NCBI GenBank assembly: GCA_015680685.1
Contig: MNCI01036292.1
Location: 1,049,978 to 1,113,977 of the forward strand
Source: Gnetum montanum
Lineage: Eukaryota; Streptophyta; Gnetopsida; Gnetales; Gnetaceae
Direction of reading: 5' to 3'
DNA length: 64,000 nt
Part shown: positions 32,973 through 45,300 of the stretch, one piece after another
Position numbering within the stretch: the stretch's first letter is position 1
Layout: each line of letters begins with the position of its first letter
The notes under the pieces: generated by a model
The model's input: only the letters and a program-made list of their open reading frames with translations
Database searches by the model: none
What the model was told of the DNA's origin: nothing
Made by a program: the position numbers and the translations under genes

Positions 32973-33320
32973 TGAAACACCACAAAAATTTGCATGTTTA
33001 AGCCAATCTTCATCATGTAGCTTTCACCCCATGAAACCCAAGGTAAAATGTCAATGTAAATGTGAAGATTGTCATCCAGAGTGGGTAATTTCACATACTT
33101 TATACTTTTGAGACTAAAAAATGCCTCATAAGTGGTCAAAGCCTCATTCCCCAAGTGAAAAATGTCACCAAGTGTCTAGCTAAGGTATTGACCAAATGGT
33201 ATCATAAATTTAGTAGGTATGCACACTTATATAGGAAATGGGTGGATTAGCATTGATGCACATGGACTAATGCATCCTAATATGTGTCGATAAGGCTACG
33301 TCGATAGGCATGCATCAACA
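32973..33320 (+). repeat. Element D 3' LTR (right end uncertain)
   Basis: Starts TGAAACACCACAAAAATTTG after the polypurine tract. A TATATA sequence is at 33228-33233. The last plausible CA terminus before the AT-rich flank is at 33320, which would make the LTR only about 350 bp, far shorter than in A, B, C and E. It may instead be truncated. Confidence 0.5.
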
Positions 33321-35106
33321 TAACTATCTTATTGACATTTCATTAATAGATATATTAATTATATATATAATTTTGTGTACATTTGTACAAATGATAGTTA
33401 GAGTTCTATTAAATGTCTTGATAAATAAAGTATGACTGTATATTATATTGTCATATCATTTCAAATTAGGAAAATGATAGAGTTATTATGTCTAAGTAGG
33501 TGTTGCTTACAATAATAATATTATGTTAGTTCATTTCTTGATATCTACCCTCCTAACATAGATTTGATATGTCTAACATATATGCTTTAATTCCTATTAA
33601 CTACATAAATTAAAAGAAATATTTTGAAAAATGAAGTTGCAACTTATGATGTAGTGCATTTTCCATAATGTTGTAATGAGGTATTGATTTTGATGGATGG
33701 TGATGGTCTCATGATAAAGGATTTAAGAAGCTTAAGACCAAAACAAGCTAGAAGATACAATATTTAGATACTATTTTCAAAGGATGCAATCAATCCTAAA
33801 ATTTCATTTAAGGTATAATTTTTCATAACCATCATTATTATCCAAATTAAATAGAATATATAAAGTAGACAGGGAGTTGAGATTAAGACAAAGTATCTTA
33901 ACCTTGACATAGCAAAGAGGCATTACATTTAACAACTACAAAAAAACATTTTTTCTTGTAAACATCAAAGTTGAAAGGAGTATGTTTTATTGAGTTCTTA
34001 TTGTTGTTGATATGTTAGCAAGTGAAATATTAATCATGAATTATCTTCATAGTAATGTTAAATGCAATGAGAAAATTGATATTATTTTTAAGTACCTTGA
34101 GAAGGAATATATTATTCAAAATAGAGAGGGTTAATTTCATCAGCAACTATCAAGATAATTATTTTAAATAAATATATCACAATAGAGAAGTGGATATGAC
34201 TATGGTATTTATGTATTATTTTATGTACTACATATTATATGTAGAAGGAAAATATCATTTAGGGCATCAGATATACTAATGTATAGAAGGATAATCCTAT
34301 GTGATATATGAAATGTCTCTAACTAATATACAACATGGTTATAATGTTAAATAACTATCTTTAATTCTATTTCATTATTTTCACATTGGCATGTTTTTTA
34401 GTCATATTAACACTTTTAATATTGATTTGTTTTCATGTTTATTACGATGAATATTGTAATTTTTAATATGTATTATCAATATTTAAAAATTAGTTTCGAT
34501 ATATCTTAAATTAAAAAAATGATATGGTTAGCTATTGCACATATTATGGATACTTGCAAATATAAATTCAAAAATAGAATAAGGAAAAATAGTTATACTG
34601 GACTTAAATGGAGAACTTATAAGGGATGGAAATTTTTTAAATGAAAATGAACTAAAGATGTTTAAGAGAAAATATGACATCATGCTAGGAAAAATGTGCT
34701 ACTATATTTGACTTAGTGTACATGAGTTTCTTACTCAATTGAAGAAGAAAGGAATTGAATACACACTCAAGTCTTTATCTCAATCAGTTAATGTAAAATG
34801 AATAACAAATTACCTTATCAAGGATCTTAATGAAAAACCTAATTTTACTTGGTCTCAGAAACAATGTCAAAAACTTTATTGTAAAGGGACTGTGCTCCAA
34901 TTTCTTAAAATTATTTATAATGTTTGTTAAAAATACTATTCTAGAATTTAATTTTAAATTATGATAGGAAATGGATTATCTTCTCAAGAAGTGATTCATG
35001 ATCTTATTGTTAATCTCATTTATGATCTATTTACGATCTCATTTAGAAAAAATTGTTTATAACTTAATGCATCAAATAAATAAAAATGATCAATAATAAT
35101 GATATT
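33321..35106. other. AT-rich flank between D and E
   Basis: Strongly AT-rich, with many stops in every frame. Short gene-like fragments exist (for example around 34650-34880) but none reaches a recognisable domain. The 35 bases ending near 35099 (GCATCAAATAAATAAAAATG and onward) recur near 63504. This is probably old, decayed repeat DNA. Confidence 0.4.
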
Positions 35107-36725
35107 TGAAACACCCCAAAAAATTCAAATTCATTCTGGCTTCACCAGGTCTTGCAATTCATGCAGTGCTATGGCAATTTTTTAGGAGGAGAATGCCCTG
35201 AACGCAGGTCGACTAGTTCAGCAAATTTTCTACTTTAGGTGTAAACAAGCTCTATGGATCATCCGGCCCATCCACCTAAGTAGTCTACCCAGCCGACAAC
35301 CTACTCAGGAGCAATGCGTGGAGTTGTCAGCAATACCCCGGATGCACAAAATAGTTTGGGAAGTTTTCTAAGTCACAAAGTTTGCTATGCTAAGCTACAC
35401 CTCGCTATGTAGCATAGCAAGCTTTAGAAAATGATTGCAGAACAAAGTGCCACACTATGCTACACTACGCAGCATAACATAGCAGGGTAAAAGTGATACA
35501 ACCAATTCCCTTGCCTGACTGTGAGTCCTTCAACGTCCCTCTCCATAAGGAAGTGGTGGACCATGTCTGCTACTACCCTACATTGAGCTACATGGTGCAG
35601 CGAGGTGTAGCAATTTTGTGGAAGTGATAGAAGGCAACTTGAAAGGGAAAAGATTGGCAAGCTTGCAAGTCTCACAGTGTAGGAAACAAAGTTCATAGAT
35701 TGGCAAATTTTTTGTGACTAAGACCAGTTGCTACACTGTGCTATGCTATATAGCGTAGCAAGTATGCAGTCCTCATGTAGCAGAATGCACGACAAGATGC
35801 TACGCTATGCCAAGCATGCTACGCTACAACGAGCATGCTATGCTACAAAGCATAGCAAAGCATGCCGGTGGTTATGCAACATTAATGCACTTCACCTAAT
35901 TGGACCATTGGCACATGTCTTCGAATGCTGATGGCATAATTACGACATGGCAGACTCAGATTTATAGCATGGCAGGCTCGCATTACAATGGTCACGTAGG
36001 TCCAATGGTCATGTTTGGGATGTGCAGTACCAGGAAGTCAATGTGGGTCTAGGGCACGTGGCATCCAAACCATCCCTTTTGCATGCCCTTTAGACCTATA
36101 AATACCCCAACAAGAAACATTCAAAGGGTTGGAATTTAGCGATTCTCCTTGTCTCTGGCACTCAAGCTCTCTTCCTAGCACATTGTAGCACTGAGCATTA
36201 TAAGATTTCTATTTGACACTGCAAACAGTTAGCATCCTCAACTAGCATTTTACTCTATCGCCCTTCTACCACCTTGATAGAAGTCCCACATTGTCAACTC
36301 CTAAGTCCACCTCCAAGCTCACAATCACCTTTGCTCTACACATCCTGGTTATTCTCAGGATCTCTACACTCCACCATGCTATGCAATCGACTGTATCCAC
36401 CTTGACAGAGCAAAGTTGTAGCTTCAGAGTAGTGCACTTATCTAATTGCATTTTACTTGGTTTCCTGCTTATCGCTATCTTTTACATTATTTTCTGTCTT
36501 ATTTAATTTTAAAGCATTACTTCATGCTTTCATTCTTATTTTCAAATTATATGTTGCAAAAGGCTATATAGATGCCGATTAAGTCCCTTTCTGATTGACC
36601 AGACCATTTAGGGTGCCCCATATCTGCTCACATCCAACGTGGCCCTCCAGTGGATACAGGGTCAAGACTGTCATGCCTGTTGACCCCTCATTGTTTTCTA
36701 GCCACCAATGTTTTTAGTTGCTACA
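35107..36725 (+). repeat. Element E 5' LTR (1619 bp)
   Basis: TGAAACACCCC at the start and TTGCTACA at the end. U3 contains CTACGCTA/TAGCGTAG palindromes (35380-35480 and 35730-35870). A G-box CACGTG is at 36055-36060 and a TATA box TATAAATA at 36097-36104. Downstream of the TATA, in presumed R-U5, a 71-codon ORF at 36291-36506 is also open in the 3' LTR. Confidence 0.92.
36097..36104 (+). promoter_or_regulatory. Element E LTR TATA box
   Basis: TATAAATA followed by CCCCAACA, placed 37 bases after the CACGTG motif. The 3' LTR copy is at 51159-51166, and element A has the same box at 8408-8401 on the minus strand. Confidence 0.75.
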
Positions 36726-36731
36726 GTTTTC

Positions 36732-36748
36732 TAGTGCTATAAGGAGGG
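36732..36748 (+). other. Element E primer-binding site
   Basis: TAGTGCTATAAGGAGGG, six bases after the LTR end, matches 14 of 17 bases of the C site. The changes are mainly G-to-A and C-to-T. Confidence 0.72.
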
Positions 36749-36779
36749 CCTTTTAGTTCCTTTTCTGTGTGTCATGGTA

Positions 36780-37440
36780 GTTCTGTTAGCCTTCCGCACC
36801 CTGATATGCATAAGCATAAACATGACATCCTTTTGTGGTTGTTTGAGTTTTGTGCGGTGCAGATCGATTGCCTCGACAGTTCCTCGGGAGCCCCACAGAA
36901 CACAAGGCCTTCGATCGCTAGTTAACTAGCCTATCTTATGGTAGACTTTCATGCACTCTATACCCCATCACATGGTAAATATTGGTTGCTTGGACAGTCC
37001 CTTGGGGATTCTGCGAGATGCAAAGTCTTTGACTATTAGCTAACTTGGTCATCTTACGGTAGTCTTGCATGCACTCTATACCCCATCGTGTGGTACAGAT
37101 CGCTCACTTTGATGGTCCCTTAGGGATTCTACAAGATGCAAAGCCTTTGACTATTAGCTAACTGGCTGATCTTACGGTAGTCTTGCATGCGCTTTGTACC
37201 CCATCGAGTGGTATAGATTGGTCACTTCGACGGTCCCTCGGGGATCCTGCAAGATGCAAAGCCTTTGACTGTTAGTTAACTTGCTCATCTTATGGTAGCC
37301 TTGCATGTGCTCTGTACCCTGTTATACACTAGCATAAACATGACACCCTTTTTTGGTTGTTTATGCTTGGTGTGGTACAGATCGATCACCTCAACAGTTC
37401 CTCAGGACCCTGGCAAGATGTAAAGCCTTCTTCTTTTTGT
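36780..37440 (+). repeat. 118-bp tandem repeats in the element E leader
   Basis: Three complete units begin at 36941, 37059 and 37177 with an exact spacing of 118 bp, and a fourth partial unit starts at 37295. Each begins GTAGxCTTGCATGC, contains TACCCCATCG and GATGCAAAGCCTTTGACTxT, and ends with ATCTTAxG. Related partial units extend from 36780 and to 37440. They lie between the primer site and gag. Confidence 0.9.
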
Positions 37441-37500
37441 TGCTTTCTAGTTTCTTTGTTCTTTTTTGCATTCCTCTTGCATACCTATTTGCTTAACAAT

Positions 37501-40260
37501 GGATTTTTCGAACACTACCGCTAACACTTTCAATGTTGAAGTTCCCATCAAAGTTCAAGGCACTACTAGTGCTGAACAACCGCTGAATGTTGGAAATACA
37601 TTGATCTCTCAAAATCCAAAATTGAGGACCTGAGGGATTCGCCCAGCAACACGAGCGTTCGCTTACTACAATGAGAAGGAATTAGTTCCTACTCCCAGTG
37701 CTTTCGTACCTTTGACAAAAACAAACCAAATGCTTCTAGACTAACTAATTCAGTTGGCTAGGCTTAAGGAGCAGTAAGACACAGCATCCAACCAAGATGC
37801 TGTCTTTCAGGACGGATAGGAGGAACTTGATTCCCAATCATATGAGGAAGATCCAACCAACCCCATTCCTATCCCTCCTACCCAGTCCTTCTGGGCCAAT
37901 TCATTATCTATTACCGTTCCCTTTGTGATTACACCTACGCTTCTTCAACCCGCAGCTACAACTGCTATGGGTAGCCATGTTAACCCTGCAACGTTTCAAT
38001 GTCCTCTTTCACCTATTTTTCTTGTTTGGTTTGTAGCTACTATTCCTTTGCAAACTATTCAGTAGTCTATTCCTATAGCACATCATGAGCCAATCACAGC
38101 TACTCTGCCACATGTTCATACCGTACCTACTTCACAATCGCACGTGACTTTTGCATCTATTCCTACGATTACATCTGTTCCACCCACTGTGGTGGGCCAT
38201 TTCCTATCCACATGATGGATCCCATTCACTTCTTTGCCTATCCCGAAACTATTGTAGATATCTAAATATGTTCTCTCTCAAGCCTACCAATCCTCGCAAA
38301 TGGTACAACCCAACACAGAGCTATGGTCTACACTAGTGGTGACACAAGTGGTCCATCCAGTAGCCCAACCCGCAATTGCTACCCTCACAACACCACTTGT
38401 AGGATGGTGGACAACACAAGCAGCACCGCTTGTGGGGGTAGTTCTAGTGGTACTGCCAATGGGTCACACCGCCACCCCCAGCATACCATAGGTGGGAGTC
38501 ACTTCTGTAGCTCCCCAACCATCCACAATGTTGTCGGGTCTGGACCAAGCATTTCAGCTCATCCAGACCCTCACTAAGAAAATAAGACACCTCAAACACA
38601 CTAGGTCTGACTCAGTACAAGTCATGAACTTCTACCAGGATGACCCCATCAGCCTTGTAATCCTTGCTTTAACACTGCCCCCAGGGATGTCTCTTCCACA
38701 CTTCATGAAGTACGATGGGGAGGGAGATGTCAATGCACATCTTGTTACCTTTAGGTTTGAATCTTTGCTATTGCAACAATGGCTGTACATGATCATTCAC
38801 GTATTCACCATGTACCTAGCTGGAACAACCTTAGATTGGTACCACGCATTGCCACTCTCATCCATTTCAACTTTGGAAGAGCTGGTGACCCAATTCATGA
38901 CATGCTTCAAGTACAATTTAAAGCCAGAAACCATGTTGGATTAGTTGATGAGCGTGAAGTAAGATCCTCTCGAGCCAGTTCAAAAGTTCATCCAATTTTG
39001 GAGTGCAACCCTTAACGAGATCTATGAGCCCATTGTGGAGGCCCATTTTATGGCCGTCTTTAAGGATACAGTGAACAACTTCATCAAGTCTAAACTATAT
39101 TACCTCCCTCCTCACATTCTTAGCCAAGCCTTCGCTCAGACTAAGAGCATAAAAGACGTGGCTGAGGCAAGCAAAGACCAGGCCTACATTACCTACACAA
39201 ATAACTTCACAAAGAAGGACAAGGATAAAGCCCTAACAACGATAGTAGCCGCTGTGGCAATCAAGGCCAGGCCCAAACCTAGCAACAATGGTGGAAGAAT
39301 AGTAAGAAACTGATCGTACCTATGACTAACCGCATGCCCAATCAAGGCAAGATGCCACAACTTGCTATACTTACATCTAAGACATCTACACAACCCAAAC
39401 CTAACTTTGAGAGCAAGGATCACTCAAACTACACCCCACTACCTCTTAAGCCTTCAAAAATCCTGAAGCAACTATTGGCAGTAGGATATATCCAACACAA
39501 GAAAATGTTGGATGAAGCGATCATGAGACATCAATGCTACTGCAAGCTCCTTAGGAACCCCTCTTTGGCCCTACCCAATGAGTCTCCCATTCCTAGGGTT
39601 TCAAGTTGGATAGGTTCTGTGACTACCACCAGTAATGTGGTCACAACACGAATTACTGTCTGGCATTACAGGATGAAATCTCGAGATTAATTGACCTGGG
39701 GAAACTGGTGTTGGATGAAAGGAACCTAGTACACCCTGAAAACCAATCTATGTATGTCTATACAGATCCCCTCAACACCAACAATGCTGGTTATGTAATC
39801 AACTCCATCAACATTGACAATGATCCTAGGCCACCCTAGTAGCCATTCATGGTTCGTGTGCCTCAACGCAGTGCACCAGCACCACCAGCGGTTGGTCAAA
39901 GCTTGCAGCATCCATTCATCTTGAAAGTCCCACCATGGGAATCCATCTTTGCACCATCTATTGGCAAGACCACGTGGCCCCTCTGTTAACACCTCTAGCT
40001 CCATTTGTCATCTGGGGGCCAACGCCCTCGATGGCTCCTATCTCACGCAAAATAGTTGAATAGCCTTCTCACCCCGCAAGGCGAGAAGTCTACTTCGTAG
40101 GCAAGAAGTCAAAGGGAAGTACCATCAAAGGTACCCCCAAGCCTACATCTTCGCTCACTACATTTGTGCCTTTGCAACCAAAGCCAAAGGTCGACTCGAT
40201 CACGTAGCCTATCTGAACCCAGATCCGAAGTCACCCTCCTCGAGAAATTCATCTTCTAAA
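37501..40260 (+). pseudogene. Element E gag polyprotein
   Basis: Starts at ATG 37501 (MDFSNTTANTFNVEVPIKVQ), just after the leader repeats, followed by a Pro/Thr-rich segment. The capsid core at 38590-38944 includes VMNFYQDDPISLVILALTLP, SLLLQQW and ISTLEELVTQFMTCFKYNL. A TAG at 38942-38944 follows, then FIKSKLYYLPPHILSQAFAQ. The nucleocapsid region, about 39611-39662, has all four ligands of CX2HX4HX4C but contains one TAG. The PFMVRVPQ and PFILKVPP linker motifs lie at 39840-39940. There are several frameshifts. Confidence 0.86.
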
Positions 40261-41221
40261 ACAGATAGAAGAGGAGGAAAGCATCAAACCAGGGGGTGGC
40301 CAAGATGTCTTAGATACCCTCACATAGGTTAAACAAGCTCTAAAACAAAAAAACACTACATTGAGCTTGTACAACCTAATCATGACATCTATCCCACGTC
40401 GTGAGGCTCTATTTCACATGTTGATAGTGATTCCAGTCAATGAAGACATGTCAGCAGAAGAAGAAGTGATCCACTTAGTCATGCTTTCTCCCACACCTGC
40501 AAAATTAGAATAACCTCAATTGACCTTTTGCAATGATGCCATTAGGAAAGATCCTGAAGGAGGTCAAGTGACTACGGCACCCCTTTTCATCATAATTCGG
40601 GTCAGCTAGCACCAGATTCGAAGGGTACATGTTCATGATGGGGCTACCAAAAATGTCATCCCCTTCCCCATTGTGGACAAGCTAAGCTTAGTCGACCAGA
40701 TCAAACCCACAATGAAGACTTGTCTAAGGTCGTTCAATGGGATGCAAGTCATAGTGAAAGGCACAGTTCACATAAACTTCGTAGTGGGGGACCAGTTCCC
40801 CACAAACGCAACATTCATCATGGTTGAGGAAATGCCCAGATTGAACCTGATCTTGGGGAGATCATGGTAAGCATAACTTAGGGCTGTCTCCTCACCCATA
40901 CACCAGGAAATCAACCTACCTTATGCAGGAAGAGAAGTGGTGATCCATGGTGATGAAGTAGCAACGCAAGCGATCCACAACATAGGCGTGGAAGAAGGCT
41001 CGGAGGTCATAACTTCTGAGAACAAAGTGCCTATTGCAACTTACACTGACTACCCAATAGAGGGGTCAACTCAGCAAGCTGATCCCCAAAATGAAAATGC
41101 ATGGACTAAGTTACCCTCCCAAGTAGGAGGTGACAACATCGATGAAGGCCCTGGTGGAACGCCTCGACCTTACGTCTTACTCAACCCATGTCGGGTCAAG
41201 AAGCAGGTTCGCCTAGCATAG
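40261..41221 (+). pseudogene. Element E aspartic protease
   Basis: Linker SLYNLIMTSIPRREALFHML at 40360 aligns with C. The catalytic loop near 40625 reads VHVHDGATKNVI, where His replaces the catalytic Asp. The C-terminal part 40673-40870 has VEEMPRLNLILGRSW, then TAA. An acidic/Pro-rich tail runs 40937-41221, ending RLA and TAG. The loss of the catalytic Asp and the stops show that this copy is inactive. Confidence 0.83.
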
Positions 41222-41700
41222 CAACCCCACTACTTCTTGCCCACAAACTGCTTGCATACTTCTATGCTATGGCCTAAAACAACCTAATACTAGTGATGTG
41301 CAATGGCCCAAAATGGCCTAAAACTAGCAATGCTATGCTATGGCCCGAAATGGTCTAAAACTAGCAATGGCTCGAAATGACCTAAAAGTAGCATAAGTTA
41401 CCAGTTGGTCATTGTTCAAGTTGTCGACACATCATCTCTTTAGGATGTTACGCAATGGCCAAAAATGGCCCAAAAATAGCAAATGAAAACATGAACATTT
41501 TATATAAAACACACATATGCAATACACAAGTTAGCGTAAAATCCTCTTGCTTTATTCAAAACTGTTGTCTTTCAAACAATTTTTGCAAAATTCGTTACAC
41601 AAAATTGAAAAGTACAAAATTACAAGTCTTCAAAAAACAAAATCCCATGTGGTCATGGGTTGTCTCTCTTCACATTATTTTTACCTTCCGTTCCTACACC
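41222..41700. repeat. Element E spacer after protease
   Basis: Boundary repeats of the form GGCCxxAAATGGCCTAAAAC with TAGCAATG between them occur from 41270 to 41480. An AT-rich tail follows that is the 3' flank of the antisense gene. No coding region on the sense strand. Confidence 0.7.
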
Positions 41701-44218
41701 ATTGCCTAGTGCATCATCTTTCCCTGCTCTATTCCTCATCGACTCTCCATTTCCTTCCTCTATGGGTGTTGCATCCTCATCTAGGGCCTCCATTGTGGGG
41801 AATGAAGTGATCAGCTAGGACAACAAATGCAAACTACAAAAAAGCATAAACATTAGCACGATAAACATTAACTAACCTAAGAAGGGCCTGCATCCATCTT
41901 GAAGGGTATCTAATCTAAACCGAGCCTGAGGTGATGCTAGACCTCGTCTACTGAGATATCCACCCAACGACTTTTGTCTAGTGTAGCATCTATTATAGCA
42001 ACTCCCTCCCTTTTGACCAAGGCCTTTCTCTCCGAGACTGCACATCTTTATTCATTGTCCCTGTCCTAAGGGCCGACACCTCTTCATCGCCTTCTTCTTC
42101 CTCTTCTTTCTCTAGTGGTTAAAACATATTTTTAATAGCTCAAAGAAAATTAGCCTAAGGAACATGCTACATCATGCTACGCCATCTAGCATAGCATAGC
42201 ATAGTTGATTACAACAAACCAAGCATTCAACAAAAACACTTACCAATAGGGGGTTATGTCCTTTGCAGTTTAAGTCACAGTTTTCGCCCCTCCTCTTCCC
42301 CTGTGCTAAGGGTTTCCTCAGCCGGAGGAGGCCTCTTCCACCACAACTTGCTGGCCACAGTCTCAGCTATGAGATGTTCACCCCGTGACACTCTACCATC
42401 CATGGTGGGGGGCATCTCACCTACACTATCTTGGCCACAAACGTTGCGGGCCACCCGATCCTTAGTCGTTATAGAAAATGAATCCCCAATTATTTCTGGG
42501 GGATCCTGGGCTCGGATGGTCTAGAATATCTAGTGAATCCAAGGTCTCGAAATCTGGTTGTGATTTTGCATGAGCCAAACTCCTTTCTCCTGGATCACCA
42601 AGAGCTTCTGCAAAGCTCTTTAGGTAGCCTATGTAGAAGGCATTGTGGATGTTGGAACAGGACTTTGTTTTCTTACGGTGCCCCAAAATCTCCATCTACA
42701 AGCCTTTATATAGGGACTCAACCCAATTGTAACAGGTTCCATCCTCCATAACATCATGCATTATCTAGGCTTGCTCAAGCCCCAAGACCTTTCCCTAGGT
42801 CAGTAGCTAGGGGAATGCGCAAGTACAAAAACTAGGGTAAAACTCCTGGGTAGGTTTAGTTTGAAGGGTTTTTTCAACTCCCCATCCAACGAATCCTACC
42901 CCTTACATTGATTATAAAGGATAGAATTTAAGTCTGGGTAGGTGTTGTATTCACCCTCGCATTGACTGATCACACCTGTCCATATGTTCTCAGCATAAGA
43001 GAACTCCTGCAGGGCTAGTTGTGCTATAGTTAGTAGACCCAGTAGGTCATGAACTCCACCCTTGTCAATATAGAACCTGGTAGCAAATGCACACTATTAA
43101 CATTAGGCCAACATGGCCAGCGTCATACAAACACAATAGAACAAGGCTGCAAAACTCACCCACCAACACAATAGACAGTCCCTTGATGGTTCTGGAAGCA
43201 CGTCATAAAATGTGCGAGGAAAAATGTGTTGAAATGGTTGTAGCAACTATACTTAGGCATCTCCCAGATACATGCCAAGAACCTTAACCCTATTGGGCAC
43301 TGACTAGATTCTTCTCCCTGCGTGCTCGTGATTACCCTATTGGTTAGAAACCTCAGAATGCCTCGGCTTGCCCTAGGCAAAATGGCTTTTGTTATACTGG
43401 TTGCCTCCTCATTTCCTAGGGAGGACCAAACAATTAGACTGAAGTGGTCAAGGAGGAACTGTACGAAGTCCTATGTCCCTTTCCTGAACTAGAACCCCTG
43501 CTCTCCCATGCGTATCTAGGGAGGAGGAGCATTAGCCATAGGTCTGCTCACATGACACAGGACCGCTCTAATTTCCAAAACAATCAACCTAGGCCTTATC
43601 CCAGCCCTACACAAAAAAATTAGAAAATATTAGCATCATACCTAAGAGCAACACATGCACAACATAGCGATGCATAACCCTTCGCTTGCACATAGCGTAG
43701 CAAGGGTGTGAGAGCCTAGCATAGCAAGAACATGCGAATAGCCTGGCATAGCAATAGAATAATTGACAACATACCCTAACAAAACATGTGTCGCACCATC
43801 ACATCACACATTTCCTAGCCTTCCTAACGGTTCTACGTTACGTCGTTCGAAGGTCAACTACCTGGGCCATGCGATTATGACAACCATGGTGATGGTAGTT
43901 TAAGCGGCCTTGTATGCAACTATGACGTAATGTTTATGCATCTGCCATGATTAAAATGGAAGCAATGGTGATGCAAGAGCCAAAATGATGCAACAGCAAA
44001 AAAAACACAAGCAACCAATAATGGATGCAAAATGAAGAAAATGCTACGCAAAAACAGAGAGCAACAGAAAACACAAAATGAAAAATCAGAGGAAGCATAG
44101 TAACCTACTAGGTCAAGGGTGTGCTCCTCTACATTGTGATGCATGTTTTTGTCATGCACCCCAAGGTCTTCTTTACCTCCTCAACCTTTGCAAGCATTAG
44201 GTAAGTCTTAGAAGCCAT
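41700..44218 (-). pseudogene. Element E antisense spliced gene (unknown protein)
   Basis: Third copy, on the minus strand between protease and RT. A possible start is ATG 44218 (ASKTYLMLAKVEEVKKTL). Recognisable exons include MPKYSCYNHFNTFFLAHF near 43270-43160, with a donor GTGAGT after VGG. After the next exon comes the NIHNAFYIGYLKSF segment (about 42650), matching HHAFFIAYL of A. The PPIG donor and intron at 42243-42112 (132 bp) correspond to 1335-1477 in A, and the next exon again starts with an acidic EEE/DEE run. The last intron has donor GTTAGT, as in A and B. The final exon (about 41800-41700) has ALDEDATPIEEGNGES, matching the acidic tail of A. Confidence 0.7.
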
Positions 44219-45300
44219 TGTCCCACCTGTAGATTTACCCTCTTCACTGAACAAACTTGCCTTGCTAGTTAACACAAGTTCTTCATGCTCCAAGATCACC
44301 TTGTGCTCCGATATGGCCTCTACACTATTATGGTGAAGAATGGAATAATGTTTAGGGTTGAACCCTTATTTATGGTCATAATGACAAGACAAGATAGGGA
44401 AACTTGCTACCCTCTCTCTCCGATTAATGCGGAGCATGCCGTACAGTGTAGCATGCTCACCACGACATCATAGCACTACTAGCATTTAAGCCTTGACATG
44501 CTTCAAGCTAACCGTTTGCATTCCGGAAAACAAAAAAATATATTTGTTACGGGTCCAAAAAGACCTTAAACTCACAATCCTAGCATAGTTGCACCTCTAA
44601 TGATCCGAAAAGACCCTAATATAGTAGTTTCAACCTGTTATGTTTGCAGTCCATAATGACATTAAACTAGCAATTCCACATTCTTACATGGGTGTTTCAC
44701 ATCTTCTCATAACTTTGCATTTTCACAATTGGTAGTATCACTATTTCTAGTGATTTCAAATTTTCATGTCAACAGTTCACACTTTCATATTAACGGTTTT
44801 GCATTTCTCATATCTACACTTTTCCATTTCACATACCATCATTTTTCACATTAAGATTTTGCATGTTACAATCTGGTAGTCCAAAATGACACTAAACTAG
44901 TAGTTTTCCATTTACATATTGATACTTTCATAGCTTCACAGTTTGCATCAGTAATTTTACATCTTTAGCAATTTTGCACTCTTACGCTTTGGTGGTCCAC
45001 CATGACCCTTAAACTGGCAAACTTTTACTTTTTACATCATCACACTTGACAAGTTGCATCTAGTTACTAATTTGCAAATTCTTGTTATACACAATCTCCA
45101 CCAACAAACATCTCTTAACCAGGCTTTTACCTCATGTTGGTAGCTCGAGCAAGAGATGGAAATCCATTGTGACCTCTCCACGTCCTTAATGTTAACAGGG
45201 CCACATGGAAAGCTTCTGAGGTAGTTGAACCCCAGCTTGATCAACTAGGAGTCAACCACAACTAACACGATAGCATCCTTAGAAGCATCCCCAGACTAGC
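44219..45300. repeat. Element E spacer between antisense gene and RT
   Basis: The first 300 bases are the 5' flank of the antisense gene; ATAAATAAGGG on the minus strand near 44372 could be a weak TATA box. From about 44550 to 45020 there are units such as GGTCCAAAAAGACCTTAAACT and CCATAATGACATTAAACTAG, repeated amid TTTCACAT-rich text. The block 45020-45300 is diverged N-terminal pol sequence with stops. Confidence 0.6.

Larger units (their letters stand above)
30548..33320 (+). mobile_element. Element D: 3' end of an old Tat/Ogre-like retrotransposon
   Basis: Plus-strand element whose 5' part was displaced beyond the left edge by the insertion of B. Visible: RNase H, second RNase H, integrase, boundary repeats, polypurine tract and an LTR start at 32973. 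It is the outermost element of the left nest and so the oldest of A-D. Its protein frames align with E through integrase. Confidence 0.8.
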
